Part shown: one piece after another, positions 44,637-53,573 of the stretch
Numbering within the stretch: position 1 is the stretch's first letter
How the letters are laid out: each line of letters begins with the position of its first letter
Assembly (NCBI RefSeq): GCF_015291705.1
Contig: NZ_CP030050.1
Span: 2,542,001 to 2,606,000, forward strand
Direction: 5' to 3'
Source: Bradyrhizobium arachidis
GTDB taxonomy: Bacteria > Pseudomonadota > Alphaproteobacteria > Rhizobiales > Xanthobacteraceae
Length of the DNA stretch: 64,000 bases
Made by a program: the position numbers and the translations under genes
Notes under the pieces: generated by a model
The model's input: only the letters and a program-made list of their open reading frames with translations
What the model was told of the DNA's origin: nothing
Database searches by the model: none

Positions 44637-45938
44637 TTACCGCACCGTCGCCTGGGGCTGCGCCTGCGCCGTGCCGCCGCGCATCCGCGCCAGCAGCTCG
44701 GCGGTCGGCCAGGAATCCGCCGGCAGGCCGTATTTGATCTGCATCGCCTTCACCGCGGCGCGGCTCTGCTGGCCCAGCACGCCGTCGACCTTGCCGACAT
44801 TGAAGCCGGCCTGAACCAGAAGCTGCTGCAATTGCTTGAGCTCGTTGAACGGCAGCTGCGCGACCGGCTGGGCGGGCTTTCGCATCGGCGCGGCACCGGC
44901 GATGCGCGAGGCGAGATAGCCCGCGGTGGTCGAATAGATCAGCGAGTTATTCCACTCGGTATAGGCCGCGAAATTCGCATAGGCCATGAAGGCCGGCCCG
45001 AAGCGTCCCATCGGCAGCAGCACGGAGGCTGCGAGATTGTCGTTCGGCAGCGGCCGTCCGTCGGGATAGGTGACGCCTAACTGCGCCCATTTCGAGCGCG
45101 GCTGCTGCACAGTGAGATCGGTCTGCTCCCAGGGCAGATTCTGCGGCACCTTGATCTCCTCCAGCCACGGCTCGCCGCGCCGCCACTTCAATCCGTTGGC
45201 GATGTAGTTCGCGGTCGAGCCGATCACGTCGGGGCCCGAGCGCAACAGATCGCGCCGGCCGTCGCCGTCATAGTCGACGGCGTAGTTGACGTAATGCACC
45301 GGCAGGAACTGCGTCTGCCCGAGCTCGCCGGCCCAGGAGCCGATCATCTCGTCGGGCGTGAGATCGCCGCGGTCGATGATCTTCAGCGCGGCGATGGTCT
45401 CGCCCACGAACATCTCCGAGCGGCGGCAGTCATAGGCCAGCGACACCAGCGATTTCAGCGTCGGCAGATTGCCCATGTTGGCGCCGAAGTCGCTCTCCAG
45501 GCCCCAGAACGCAGCGATCACCGCCGGCGGCACGCCATATTCCTTCTCGGCACGCGCGAATGCGGCGGCGTATTGCTTGATGTGCTGCTGCCCGTTCTGC
45601 ATGCGATACGGTGCGGCCATGCGTCCGGCAAATTCGGTGAAGAGCTGGCCGAACACGCGCTGGCCGCGGTCGCGGTTGACGATGCCCTGGTCGTAGACGA
45701 GATAGGGCGAGGCCTCCGCGATCGTCCGCTGCGACACGCCGGCGGCGACGGCCTGTTGCTTCACCTCGGCGAGGAAGCGATCGAAGCTCGCTCCGTTATG
45801 GCACGAGGCCGCACGCGGCGAGGGTGCCTTCGGCGCTGCGGGCTTGGGCGCTGCGGGCGGCGACATGAACTGGGCGGAGGCGGGAAGAGAGAGCGAGAGC
45901 AGAGCGGCGGCCGCGATCGCAAATCGGGTCTTGAGCAT
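44637..45938 (-). CDS. Lytic murein transglycosylase (MltB-type, SLT_2) with C-terminal peptidoglycan-binding domain
   Basis: The product is 433 residues from ATG 45938. Residues 1-22 are a signal peptide (PASAQ), followed by a Pro/Ala linker. The catalytic Glu is in FWGLESDFGANMG, and the MltB-type segment GSWAGELGQTQFLPVHYVNY follows. The last 60 residues form a peptidoglycan_binding_1 domain (LLVQAGFNVGKVDGVLGQQSRAAVKAMQ). It cleaves glycan strands to 1,6-anhydro-muropeptides. Divergent from htpX. Confidence 0.92.
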   Translation of the reverse strand: MLKTRFAIAAAALLSLSLPASAQFMSPPAAPKPAAPKAPSPRAASCHNGASFDRFLAEVKQQAVAAGVSQRTIAEASPYLVYDQGIVNRDRGQRVFGQLFTEFAGRMAAPYRMQNGQQHIKQYAAAFARAEKEYGVPPAVIAAFWGLESDFGANMGNLPTLKSLVSLAYDCRRSEMFVGETIAALKIIDRGDLTPDEMIGSWAGELGQTQFLPVHYVNYAVDYDGDGRRDLLRSGPDVIGSTANYIANGLKWRRGEPWLEEIKVPQNLPWEQTDLTVQQPRSKWAQLGVTYPDGRPLPNDNLAASVLLPMGRFGPAFMAYANFAAYTEWNNSLIYSTTAGYLASRIAGAAPMRKPAQPVAQLPFNELKQLQQLLVQAGFNVGKVDGVLGQQSRAAVKAMQIKYGLPADSWPTAELLARMRGGTAQAQPQATVR

Positions 45939-46038
45939 GAGGGTTCCGGAAGGGGAGGAGACGCCAGGATTCTTGTCGAAGTTTAATGGAATGATCCAGG
46001 TCAAACCAGTGCCGCGGCTCCGCGACGCACCTTGAAAC

Positions 46039-46068
46039 CTTGCATCCGGGCCGGGGTCATCCCCACCT
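46039..46068 (+). promoter_or_regulatory. Possible RpoH (sigma-32) promoter of htpX
   Basis: CTTGCA (46039-46044) is followed after 16 bases by CCCCACCT (46061-46068). This resembles the heat-shock pattern CTTGAA-N13-17-CCCCATNT with mismatches. It lies about 60 bases before the htpX start. HtpX is a heat-shock gene in E. coli, which makes the match plausible but not certain. Confidence 0.35.
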
Positions 46069-46126
46069 CATGTCTGCCGGCCTGCTGGCGCCTCCTGCCC
46101 GCCCGCGGCCGGTTTGGGAGACGGCC

Positions 46127-47086
46127 ATGAACTATCTTCGTACCGCAATGCTGCTCGCAGGCCTCACCGCCCTGTTCATGGGCGTGGGCTATCTGATCGG
46201 CGGTGCCACGGGCGCCATGATCGCGCTCGTCATCGCGGCTGCGACCAATGTCTTCACCTACTGGAACTCCGACCGCATGGTGCTCTCGATGTACGGGGCT
46301 CATCAGGTCGACCGCGCCAGCGCGCCGGAACTGGTCGGCCTCGTCGCCGAGCTCGCCGGCCGCGCCGGATTGCCGATGCCGCGCGTGTTCGTGATGGACG
46401 AGCCGCAGCCCAATGCGTTCGCGACCGGCCGCAATCCGGAAAATGCCGCCGTCGCCGTCACCGTCGGACTGATGAACCAGCTCAGCCGCGAGGAGCTCGC
46501 CGGCGTGATCGCGCACGAGCTTGCGCATATCAAGAACCACGACACGCTGCTGATGACGATCACTGCCACCATCGCCGGCGCGATCTCCATGCTGGCGCAG
46601 TTCGGCATGTTCTTCGGCGGCCACCGCGACAACAACAGCGGCCCCGGCATCGTCGGCTCGATCCTGATGATGATCCTGGCGCCGCTCGGCGCGATGCTGG
46701 TGCAGATGGCGATCAGCCGCACCCGCGAATACGCCGCGGACGATCTCGGCGCGCGCATCGCCGGGCAGCCGATGTGGCTGGCCTCGGCGCTGGTGAAGAT
46801 CGAGGGCGCCGCGCACCAGGTCCCGAACTTCGAGGCCGAGCGCAACCCGGCGACCGCGCACATGTTCATCATCAATCCGCTGTCGGGCCACGGCGTGGAC
46901 AATCTGTTCGCGACCCATCCCTCGACGCAGAACCGCATCGCCGCGCTCCAGCGGCTTGCGGCTCAGCTCGGCGCACATGCGGCGCCCTCGGTCGGCGCCA
47001 ACGAGAATTATCCGCCGCAGGGCCCGTGGGGCCGCTCGTCCTCGCGCGGGCCTTCCAATGGTCCTGCTCGCGGCCCTTGGGGCTGA
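46127..47086 (+). CDS. htpX: Membrane zinc metalloprotease HtpX
   Basis: The product is 319 residues from ATG 46127 (GGGAG six bases upstream). It is an inner-membrane M48 protease that removes damaged membrane proteins. Two N-terminal helices precede the zinc motif H130-E-L-A-H134; two more helices and the third-ligand region TREYAADD follow. A Gly/Pro/Ser-rich C-terminal tail ([18 protein letters not shown]) extends beyond the usual E. coli length. Confidence 0.93.
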   Translation: MNYLRTAMLLAGLTALFMGVGYLIGGATGAMIALVIAAATNVFTYWNSDRMVLSMYGAHQVDRASAPELVGLVAELAGRAGLPMPRVFVMDEPQPNAFATGRNPENAAVAVTVGLMNQLSREELAGVIAHELAHIKNHDTLLMTITATIAGAISMLAQFGMFFGGHRDNNSGPGIVGSILMMILAPLGAMLVQMAISRTREYAADDLGARIAGQPMWLASALVKIEGAAHQVPNFEAERNPATAHMFIINPLSGHGVDNLFATHPSTQNRIAALQRLAAQLGAHAAPSVGANENYPPQGPWGRSSSRGPSNGPARGPWG

Positions 47087-47221
47087 TGGAACCGATCAGG
47101 AATTGCGTCTGGCTTTGTGACCTGGCGCACACAGAATGGCCCTGGCCGGTGTTAACACGCAGGCGAGCCACTTCCTTCGAAAGGGGATGCGTGGCCGGCC
47201 TGCCGCCGGTCACGGTCGAAG

Positions 47222-47863
47222 ATGACCAGAACTGCCGTACCATTGCTGATCGTCCTTTGCGTGCTCATCGGGCTGTCCACGCACATGGTCGTCAATTGCG
47301 GCGACGAGGATGATTCCGACATCTGCTCGGCTGTGATCGGCTTCTCGCCGCTGCGTGGCTCGCTGATCGCCTTTGCCTATGAAGGGCGCGGCCGGATCGC
47401 GATGCGCCATGGCGACTTCCGGCGGGCGATCGCCGATTTCGACGAGGCCATCCACCTCAATCCCAACCGCGCCTCGCTCTATCGCGATCGCGCGCTGGCG
47501 CGCCGGCAGAACGGCGATCTCGCGCTCGCCATCGAGGATTATGACGAGGCGATCGCGCATGATCCCAAGCTTGCCGCGCCCTATCACCAGCGCGCCCTGG
47601 CGCTCGCCGCCACCGGCGACCTCGACCGCGCCATCCTGAGCTACAACACGGCGATCCGCCTCGACCCGTCGGATGCGCAGGCCCGCCTCGACCGCGGCCT
47701 TGCCTTCCTCGCCCGCGGCCAGGCCGACGACGCCCGCGCCGATTTCGAGGCCGCCCTCGCACTGCCCGCCGGCAAGGATGCCCGCACCCGCGAGGCCGCG
47801 CGGGCCAAGCTCGCCGAGCTCGCGAGCGCCGAGCCGGCCCAGGTGTCGGTGCCGAGAAGGTGA
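47222..47863 (+). CDS. Exported or membrane-anchored TPR protein
   Basis: The product is 213 residues. A hydrophobic N-terminus (LLIVLCVLIGLSTHMVV) acts as signal or anchor. About four TPR units follow between residues 50 and 185 (YEGRGRIAMRHGDFRRAIADF, YRDRALARRQNGDLALAIEDY, YHQRALALAATGDLDRAILSY, LDRGLAFLARGQADDARADF). Two Cys (CGDEDDSDIC) precede the repeats. Probably a periplasmic scaffold; partners unknown. Confidence 0.85.
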   Translation: MTRTAVPLLIVLCVLIGLSTHMVVNCGDEDDSDICSAVIGFSPLRGSLIAFAYEGRGRIAMRHGDFRRAIADFDEAIHLNPNRASLYRDRALARRQNGDLALAIEDYDEAIAHDPKLAAPYHQRALALAATGDLDRAILSYNTAIRLDPSDAQARLDRGLAFLARGQADDARADFEAALALPAGKDARTREAARAKLAELASAEPAQVSVPRR

Positions 47864-47888
47864 GGTCTCTATCCGCTAGTCCCGGAAT

Positions 47889-47981
47889 CGTAGGGTGGGC
47901 AAAGGCGCACTTGCGCCGTGCCCACGATCTTTGCAATACGGCAACAGACGCGTGGGCACGCTTCGCTTTGCCCACCCTACG
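47889..47981. repeat. Palindromic intergenic repeat, family A copy 3
   Basis: Arms cgtagggtgggcaaag (47889-47904) and complement (47966-47981) flank inner gtgcccacg / cgtgggcac pairs. A short family D piece (ccttctcccgcaaggagagaagg) follows at about 48001-48028. Confidence 0.92.
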
Positions 47982-48038
47982 ATGCTGAATGTGCGGGGCC
48001 ACCTTCTCCCGCAAGGAGAGAAGGGAAGAACTCCGGCG

Positions 48039-48386
48039 CTACTTCGCCTTTTTCGCTTTCGCCTTCTTCGCCTTGGCCTTCGCAGGCTTGTCTTCCTTCG
48101 GCTTCTCCGCCTTCACCGCAACCGGCGTGCTCGCGGCAACCCGCATCGACCTGGCGTAGCTGTCGGCGACGTTGTCGGCGGACATCTGCAGGCGCCTCGC
48201 GGCAGCGGTGGCCTGCTCCATGGTGGCCTTGGCCATCATCTTGAAGCGCTCGCCGGTCTCCTTGCCCTTGGCCTTGGCCGCAAGGCCGTTGAAGCGATCC
48301 CGCCGCTCCTTGGCGCGGGTCATCAGGCCCGTATGCAGCTGTCTGGCCAGTTGCCGGATCACGACATCCAGGTCGGCGTCCGCCAT
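48039..48386 (-). CDS. Small protein with Lys/Ala-rich histone H1-like tail
   Basis: The product is 115 residues. Residues 1-80 are mainly helical and basic (LARQLHTGLMTRAKERRDRF). The last 25 residues hold 12 Lys with Ala and Pro (KAKAKKAKAKKAK), resembling histone H1-like bacterial proteins. Nucleic-acid binding is likely from composition. I do not recognise the N-terminal part. It is monocistronic, between repeats and a convergent-side terminator. Confidence 0.72.
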   Translation of the reverse strand: MADADLDVVIRQLARQLHTGLMTRAKERRDRFNGLAAKAKGKETGERFKMMAKATMEQATAAARRLQMSADNVADSYARSMRVAASTPVAVKAEKPKEDKPAKAKAKKAKAKKAK

Positions 48387-48498
48387 GTTGTTCTATCCTC
48401 TTGAAAACAGTCTCGATGCGGGCGGGACTATGCAGATCGGGCCCCACCTTGGCAATTCCTCCCCACGCGTCATCCGCAGCTTCCGGTTAGCAAAACAA

Positions 48499-48526
48499 AA
48501 AAGCCGCGCTGTTGGCGCGGCTTTTG
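48499..48526 (-). terminator. Rho-independent terminator of the metallopeptidase-like gene
   Basis: AAAAGCCGCGC pairs with GCGCGGCTTTT around a short loop. On the minus strand it is followed by a T-run (TTTTTTGTTTTG) and begins about 20 bases after the stop at 48547. Confidence 0.88.
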
Positions 48527-48546
48527 GGGTGTCTGAGGCAGACGCC

Positions 48547-49350
48547 TTATTTCAGCGAGGCGACCGGGCCGCTCGTGGCTGCCGGATCGGGATCGAAGCC
48601 GAACACGCCGACCAGATATTTGTAATAGTCCGGCATCTTCTCCTTGAGCGCCTCGCGCGACTTCGGGTCGTGGAATTCGCTTTTTCCCGCCAGGAAGATG
48701 CTGCCGGTCACGGCGAAGAATTCCATGGGATTCTTCATCGCATAGGATTCCTTGGGCAGGAGGTCCTTGGTCTTGGCCAGCGCATAATAGAGGATCACGC
48801 CCTTGTTGGCGTAGCCGTCCGGCAAGAGCCGGGCGTGATAGGCGTGCAGCAACTCGTGCAGCAACACAGCCTCCTTCTCGTAGCGCATCATGTCCGGTCG
48901 CAGCATGATGACGCCGAGGCCCGAATCGACCGCGAGGTCGACGGCGTTGGGATTGGTCCAGCGCTGCTTGTCATGGTCCCACACCGTCAGCGTCCGCGGC
49001 GCGCTGCGCTGGATGTCCGGGGTGACGCGGCCGTAGCAGGCGGTCGCGGCGCCCTCGTCGAGACAGGCGAGCTCGCTCGCGACGATCGGGACGGTGCGGA
49101 AGAAGCGCAGCACGCGCGGCGACAGGCCGGATGCTTCGACGACGTCGATCTGCTGCTTCACATTCTCGGTGAGCTTCTCGACGTCCTTGCGCTCGGAATT
49201 CTCCGTGAGGTCGAACATGTAGCCGCGGTAGCTCTCGAAGCCGGGCGGCAGCGGCTGCGCTGCGCCAGCGGCATCGAGCGAGCCGGCATGGGACGGATTG
49301 GCGAAAAGCGCGCCGACAATGGTTGCGGACAGCAGCAACGCAATGCGCAT
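48547..49350 (-). CDS. Exported zinc-peptidase-like protein (HELLH motif)
   Basis: The product is 267 residues from ATG 49350, with a signal peptide (to NPSHAG). The motif VLLHELLHAYHARLLPDGY is an HExxH zinc site in the centre, and the later EFFAVTGSIFLAG segment offers a possible Glu ligand. Two Cys (ELACLDEGAATACYG) may form a disulfide. Family not identified with certainty; peptidase activity is inferred from the motif only. Monocistronic with its own terminator. Confidence 0.75.
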   Translation of the reverse strand: MRIALLLSATIVGALFANPSHAGSLDAAGAAQPLPPGFESYRGYMFDLTENSERKDVEKLTENVKQQIDVVEASGLSPRVLRFFRTVPIVASELACLDEGAATACYGRVTPDIQRSAPRTLTVWDHDKQRWTNPNAVDLAVDSGLGVIMLRPDMMRYEKEAVLLHELLHAYHARLLPDGYANKGVILYYALAKTKDLLPKESYAMKNPMEFFAVTGSIFLAGKSEFHDPKSREALKEKMPDYYKYLVGVFGFDPDPAATSGPVASLK

Positions 49351-49517
49351 GATGAACCCCCTGATGTCACTTCGCCCGGCAGGATAGGCCACCGTTGTTT
49401 GCGAAAAGTGAGTGGGGCAACACTAAGGCACCGATGTTGAGGCGTGCTTAACCGCTGGTTGCAGATCGCGGCAGCTGATTAGGGCGGGGTTAACCAAGGC
49501 CGATACTGCGGGCGCAG

Positions 49518-49686
49518 GCTGTCATCCGTCACCCTGAGGTGGCCGCTTCTTCAGCGGCCCTCGAAGCGCGACGGCCCGGCTGCCGCATCGGGGCCGTGCA
49601 TCCTTCGAGGCTCCCCCTGCGGTGCTCCGCACCGCAGGCCTCGCACCTTCAGCGACAACGGCTTCGCCGTTGCGCGGAGATGACGG
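49518..49686. repeat. Composite palindromic repeat, family F
   Basis: It contains several nested hairpins, including ggccgcttcttcagcggcc, ctgcggtgctccgcaccgcag and caacggcttcgccgttg. It is bounded by gtcatccgtcaccctgagg-like and agatgacgggg ends. It occupies most of the 397-base gap between divergent genes. Confidence 0.7.
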
Positions 49687-49747
49687 GGCTGGCTGTCAGG
49701 TGTAGGTTGACGTTACCAAGCTTCAGACAGCCGGAAGGGAGGATGCC

Positions 49748-50041
49748 ATGTATGCCGCCATCCGTCAGGCCAAGGCGAAAAGCGGGAGCGCGGAAGAACT
49801 GGCGCGCCGCATCAAGGACGGCGCCGTTCCGATCATCAGCGACGTCGACGGTTTCCGCGCCTATTACGTCGTCTATGCCGGCGACGACACGGTGACCGCG
49901 ATCTCGATCTTCGACAAGTTCGAGCAGGCCGAGGAAGCGAACAGGCGCGCCATCGCCTGGATCGAGAAGGATCTGGGCCCGCTGCTGGCGGGGCATGCGA
50001 GTGCCGCCGCCGGGCCGGTGATCGTGCATACGCTGGCGTGA
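49748..50041 (+). CDS. Small ABM/ferredoxin-like-fold protein
   Basis: The product is 97 residues, with GGGAGG before the ATG. The pattern of helix (GSAEELARRIKDG), strand (FRAYYVVYAGDDTVTAISIFD) and helix (QAEEANRRAIAWIEKDLGPLL) matches the dimeric alpha-beta barrel (ABM-type) small proteins. These include monooxygenases and stress-related proteins of unknown function. No partner gene adjacent. Confidence 0.72.
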   Translation: MYAAIRQAKAKSGSAEELARRIKDGAVPIISDVDGFRAYYVVYAGDDTVTAISIFDKFEQAEEANRRAIAWIEKDLGPLLAGHASAAAGPVIVHTLA

Positions 50042-50067
50042 GGCGGGTCAGTCACGCCTCATTTTCC

Positions 50068-50173
50068 ACTGTCATGCCCCGCGAAGGCGGGGCATCCAGT
50101 ACTCCGCGGCGTCTCGGTTCAATCACAGCCGCTGCGGCGTACTGGATCGCCCGCCTTCGCGGGCGATGACAGC
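50068..50173. repeat. Palindromic double-hairpin repeat, family C copy 4 (inverted polarity)
   Basis: The left unit is atgccccgc-gaag-gcggggcat and the right unit atcgcccgc-cttc-gcgggcgat, with ccagtactccgcggcg and gcggcgtactgg inside. It is the reverse complement arrangement of copies 2 and 3. Confidence 0.92.
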
Positions 50174-50232
50174 GGTGGGTGTAGCGGATGCCTTCCGCCA
50201 AACGCGAAGCAATGCCCGCGCGATTCCTGCCC

Positions 50233-51678
50233 TCACAACTCCCGCGCATTCGAGAACGCGAACGAACTCACCCGTCTGGTCGTCTCGTCCAAAATCAGCG
50301 TGCGCGTGATCGGCGGCTCGGCGCGCTGGGCGCAGTTTTCGCGCTCGCAGAGGCGGCAGTTGACGCCGATCGGCGTGCCCTCGGTCTTCTCGAGGTCCAG
50401 GCCGGCGGCGTAAGTGAGGCGCGCGGCGTGGCGGATCTCGCAGCCGAGGCCGATGGCAAAGCGCGGCTGCGGCAGCGGATGGGGTGCCACCGGCCGGCGC
50501 ACCATCTGCGCAATCGAGAAATAACGCGTGCCGTCGGGAAGCTCGATCACCTGCTTGAGCAGGCGATCCGGCGTGTCGAAGGTCGAGTGCACGTTCCACA
50601 GGGGGCAAGTGCCGCCGAACTTCGAGAACGGGAATGTGCCGGACGAGAAGCGCTTGGAGACGTTGCCGGCATTGTCGACGCGCAAGAGGAAGAACGGAAT
50701 GCCGCGCGCGTTCGGCCGCTGCAGCGTGGTGAGGCGGTGGCAGACCTGCTCGAAGCCGGAATTGAAGCGCTGCGCCAGCACGTGGATATCGTAGTTGAGC
50801 GCTTCGGCCGCCGCGAGGAACGCCGGGTAGGGCATCATCACGGCCGCCGCGAAGTAGTTGCCCAGCGTGATCCGGAACAGCCGGCGCGGCGCGTCGTCGA
50901 GCGGGCCGGCACGGCCGATGATGGTCTCAAGGGCTTGCGTGCATTCGCCAAGGCCGAGCTGGAAGGCGAGCTGGAACGCGCGGCCGGGCGGATCGACCAA
51001 CTCCGAGATCAAGAGCTGGCGGCGGTGGCGGTCGAATCGCCGCAGCGTCTCGCGCATTACGTCCACAGGCATGATGCGGGTCTGGATCGAATGCTTTTCG
51101 CGCAAGCGCGCGGCGAGCGCGGCGTAGAGCCCTTCGGCCGGCACGTTCAATTCGTCGCGCAGCGTCTCCGCAGCCTGCTCCAGCTCCGGAAAATAATTGC
51201 GGTTGGCCTCGATCAGCTCGCGCACGCGCTCGACCGGATTGGCCTCGAAGCGCGTGCCGACGTCGCGGTCGGCCATCTGTGCGGCCGCCAGCGTCTCGCC
51301 CTGGCGCGCCTCGGTATAGGCCGCATAGAGCCGCTGCAGCGCGTGGGTGACGCCGGGGCAGAGCTCGGCGAGATCCCGCAGCTCCTGCTTGGGAACGTCG
51401 ATCTGGCGGAACAGGGGATCGGAAAAAATCTCGTTCAGCTCGGCGAAGAAGCGGTCCTCGTCAGCGGTGGCGAGGTCGCGTAGGTCGAGATCATAGGTCT
51501 CGGCCAGCCGCAGCAGGATCTGCGCCGTCACCGGGCGCTGGTTGCGCTCGATCAGGTTGACGTAGCTCGGCGAGATCCCGAGCCCCTCGGCGATCTGGGT
51601 CTGCGACAGCCCCAATTGCTGCCTGATCCTCCGGAACCGCGGCCCGACGAACAGTTTCTTCCCGGATTCGGCGGGCAT
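50233..51678 (-). CDS. XRE-HTH short-chain fatty-acyl-type regulator (ScfR/RamB family)
   Basis: The product is 481 residues. The N-terminal HTH (about 8-65) reads FRRIRQQLGLSQTQIAEGL and ISPSYVNLIERNQRP. An IrrE/ImmA-like middle region follows. The C-terminal DUF2083-type domain ends in a Cys cluster (VNCRLCERENCAQR). RamB in Corynebacterium regulates isocitrate lyase and malate synthase. Here the gene is divergent from isocitrate lyase, which strongly suggests control of the glyoxylate shunt. Ligand binding by acyl-CoA is a family-based inference. Confidence 0.9.
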   Translation of the reverse strand: MPAESGKKLFVGPRFRRIRQQLGLSQTQIAEGLGISPSYVNLIERNQRPVTAQILLRLAETYDLDLRDLATADEDRFFAELNEIFSDPLFRQIDVPKQELRDLAELCPGVTHALQRLYAAYTEARQGETLAAAQMADRDVGTRFEANPVERVRELIEANRNYFPELEQAAETLRDELNVPAEGLYAALAARLREKHSIQTRIMPVDVMRETLRRFDRHRRQLLISELVDPPGRAFQLAFQLGLGECTQALETIIGRAGPLDDAPRRLFRITLGNYFAAAVMMPYPAFLAAAEALNYDIHVLAQRFNSGFEQVCHRLTTLQRPNARGIPFFLLRVDNAGNVSKRFSSGTFPFSKFGGTCPLWNVHSTFDTPDRLLKQVIELPDGTRYFSIAQMVRRPVAPHPLPQPRFAIGLGCEIRHAARLTYAAGLDLEKTEGTPIGVNCRLCERENCAQRAEPPITRTLILDETTRRVSSFAFSNAREL

Positions 51679-51720
51679 TTCTCAGGTCTCCATGCACGAA
51701 GGTCAGTTTTGTTGACCTAT

Positions 51721-51738
51721 ATTTACAAAATTTACAAA
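51721..51738. promoter_or_regulatory. Tandem ATTTACAAA motif between the regulator and isocitrate lyase genes
   Basis: ATTTACAAA occurs twice in direct succession (51721-51729, 51730-51738), 43 bases upstream of the regulator start. It lies in an AT-rich 230-base divergent region. It is a candidate binding site for the ScfR/RamB-type protein. The known RamB motif of Corynebacterium is also A/T-flanked with a central TTTGCAAA-like part. Confidence 0.4.
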
Positions 51739-51908
51739 ATAACATCTATTACATGTTCTGATGTTACATGACATCACCATTCGAATACAAGGCCTCTGTA
51801 CGAACTTCCCTTTCTCGCGTTTAGCTCATGACACGCATTTCGCAATGCACTGTCAAAAATGTCGATGGCGAACCGAAGGCTCCGTCATCATCGAGAAGGA
51901 TCAGGCAC

Positions 51909-53543
51909 ATGAATTACCAGCCCCGCGGCATTAGCGCTCTCGAGCGTCCGGCGTCCTATCAGAGCGAGATCGAGGCAGCCCAGGCGCTGCTTCAGACCAA
52001 GCCGACCTGGAACGGGGTGACGGCCGAGGCCGTCGCGCGCATGCGCCTGCAGAACCGCTTCAAGACCGGTCTCGACGTCGCCCGCTACACCGCGGCGCTG
52101 ATGCGCGCCGACATGGCGGCCTATGACAAGGATCCGACCAAGTACACCCAGTCGCTGGGCTGCTGGCACGGCTTCATCGCCCAGCAGAAGCTGATCTCGG
52201 TCAAGAAGCATTTCGGCGGCAAGACCGATCGCACCTACCTCTATCTCTCCGGCTGGATGATCGCGGCGCTGCGCTCCGAGTTCGGCCCGCTGCCCGACCA
52301 GTCGATGCACGAGAAGACCTCTGTGCCGGCGCTGATCGAGGAGCTCTACACCTTTCTGCGTCAGGCGGATTCGCGCGAGCTCAACGACATCTTCCGCCTG
52401 CTCGACAAGGCGCGCAAGGAAGGCGACAAGACCCGTGAGAAGGAGCTGATCGAGAAGATCGACAACTTCCAGACCCACGTCGTGCCCGTCATCGCGGACA
52501 TCGATGCCGGCTTCGGCAACGCGGAGGCGACCTATCTGCTCGCCAAGAAGATGATCGAGGCGGGAGCCTGCGCGCTCCAGATCGAGAACCAGGTTTCCGA
52601 CGAGAAGCAGTGCGGCCACCAGGACGGCAAGGTCACCGTGCCGCACGACGTCTTTCTCGCCAAGATCCGCGCCTGCCGCCACGCCTTCCTCGAGCTCGGC
52701 GTCGAAGACGGCATCGTCGTGACCCGCACCGACTCGCTCGGCGCCGGCCTGACGCAGCAGATCGCCGTCAGCCACAAGCCCGGCGACATCGGCGACCAGT
52801 ACAACAGCTTCCTCGACTGCGAGGAAATCACCGCTGAGAACGCCCGCAACGGCGACGTCATCATCAACCGCAACGGCAAGATGATGCGTCCGAAGCGGCT
52901 GCCCTCGAACCTCTACCAGTTCCGCCCGGGCACCGGTGCCGACCGCTGCGTGCTCGATTGCATCACCTCGCTGCAGAACGGCGCCGACCTGCTCTGGATC
53001 GAGACCGAGAAGCCGCATATCGAGCAGATCGCCAGCATGGTCGACCGCATCCGCAAGGTGGTGCCGAACGCCAAGCTCGCCTACAACAACTCGCCGTCGT
53101 TCAACTGGACCCTCAACTTCCGTTGGCAGGTCTACGACGCGATGAAGGAAGCGGGCCAGGACGTCAGCAAGTACAACCGTGCCGAGCTGATGAAGGCGGA
53201 GTACGACGACACCCCGCTGGCGAAGGAAGCCGACGAGCGCATCCGCACCTTCCAGGCGGATTCGGCCAAGCGCGCCGGCATCTTCCACCACCTGATCACG
53301 CTGCCGACCTATCACACGGCCGCGCTCTCGACCGACAATCTCGCCCGCGAGTATTTCGGCGAACAGGGCATGCTGGGCTACGTCAAGAACGTCCAGCGCG
53401 CCGAGATCCGTCAGGGCATCGCCTGCGTGAAGCACCAGAACATGGCCGGCTCCGACATCGGCGACGACCACAAGGAGTACTTCGCGGGTGAGGCCGCCCT
53501 CAAGGCGGGCGGCGCCCACAACACGATGAACCAGTTCGGCTAA
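51909..53543 (+). CDS. aceA: Isocitrate lyase (long form)
   Basis: The product is 544 residues from ATG 51909. It cleaves isocitrate to glyoxylate and succinate in the glyoxylate shunt. The active-site loop is EKQCGHQDGK with the catalytic Cys at 235, and the metal-binding region IADIDAGFGNAEATY is present. It is about 110 residues longer than E. coli AceA (434), with the extra length mainly in the middle and C-terminal half; this long form is known in several bacteria. It works with the fad operon in growth on fatty acids or acetate. Confidence 0.93.
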   Translation: MNYQPRGISALERPASYQSEIEAAQALLQTKPTWNGVTAEAVARMRLQNRFKTGLDVARYTAALMRADMAAYDKDPTKYTQSLGCWHGFIAQQKLISVKKHFGGKTDRTYLYLSGWMIAALRSEFGPLPDQSMHEKTSVPALIEELYTFLRQADSRELNDIFRLLDKARKEGDKTREKELIEKIDNFQTHVVPVIADIDAGFGNAEATYLLAKKMIEAGACALQIENQVSDEKQCGHQDGKVTVPHDVFLAKIRACRHAFLELGVEDGIVVTRTDSLGAGLTQQIAVSHKPGDIGDQYNSFLDCEEITAENARNGDVIINRNGKMMRPKRLPSNLYQFRPGTGADRCVLDCITSLQNGADLLWIETEKPHIEQIASMVDRIRKVVPNAKLAYNNSPSFNWTLNFRWQVYDAMKEAGQDVSKYNRAELMKAEYDDTPLAKEADERIRTFQADSAKRAGIFHHLITLPTYHTAALSTDNLAREYFGEQGMLGYVKNVQRAEIRQGIACVKHQNMAGSDIGDDHKEYFAGEAALKAGGAHNTMNQFG

Positions 53544-53573
53544 CGCACCACGCGCTTCGAGAGGAGACTGACA

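Noticed and set aside
45991..46004. FixK-like ATGATCCAGGTCAA upstream of the lytic transglycosylase gene
   Set aside because: One outer base deviates from TTGA-N6-TCAA and the gene is not an expected microoxic target; a single imperfect match is likely by chance.
34816..50173. Family C repeats as a CRISPR-like array
   Set aside because: Copies are kilobases apart, intergenic, and lack regular spacers or cas genes.
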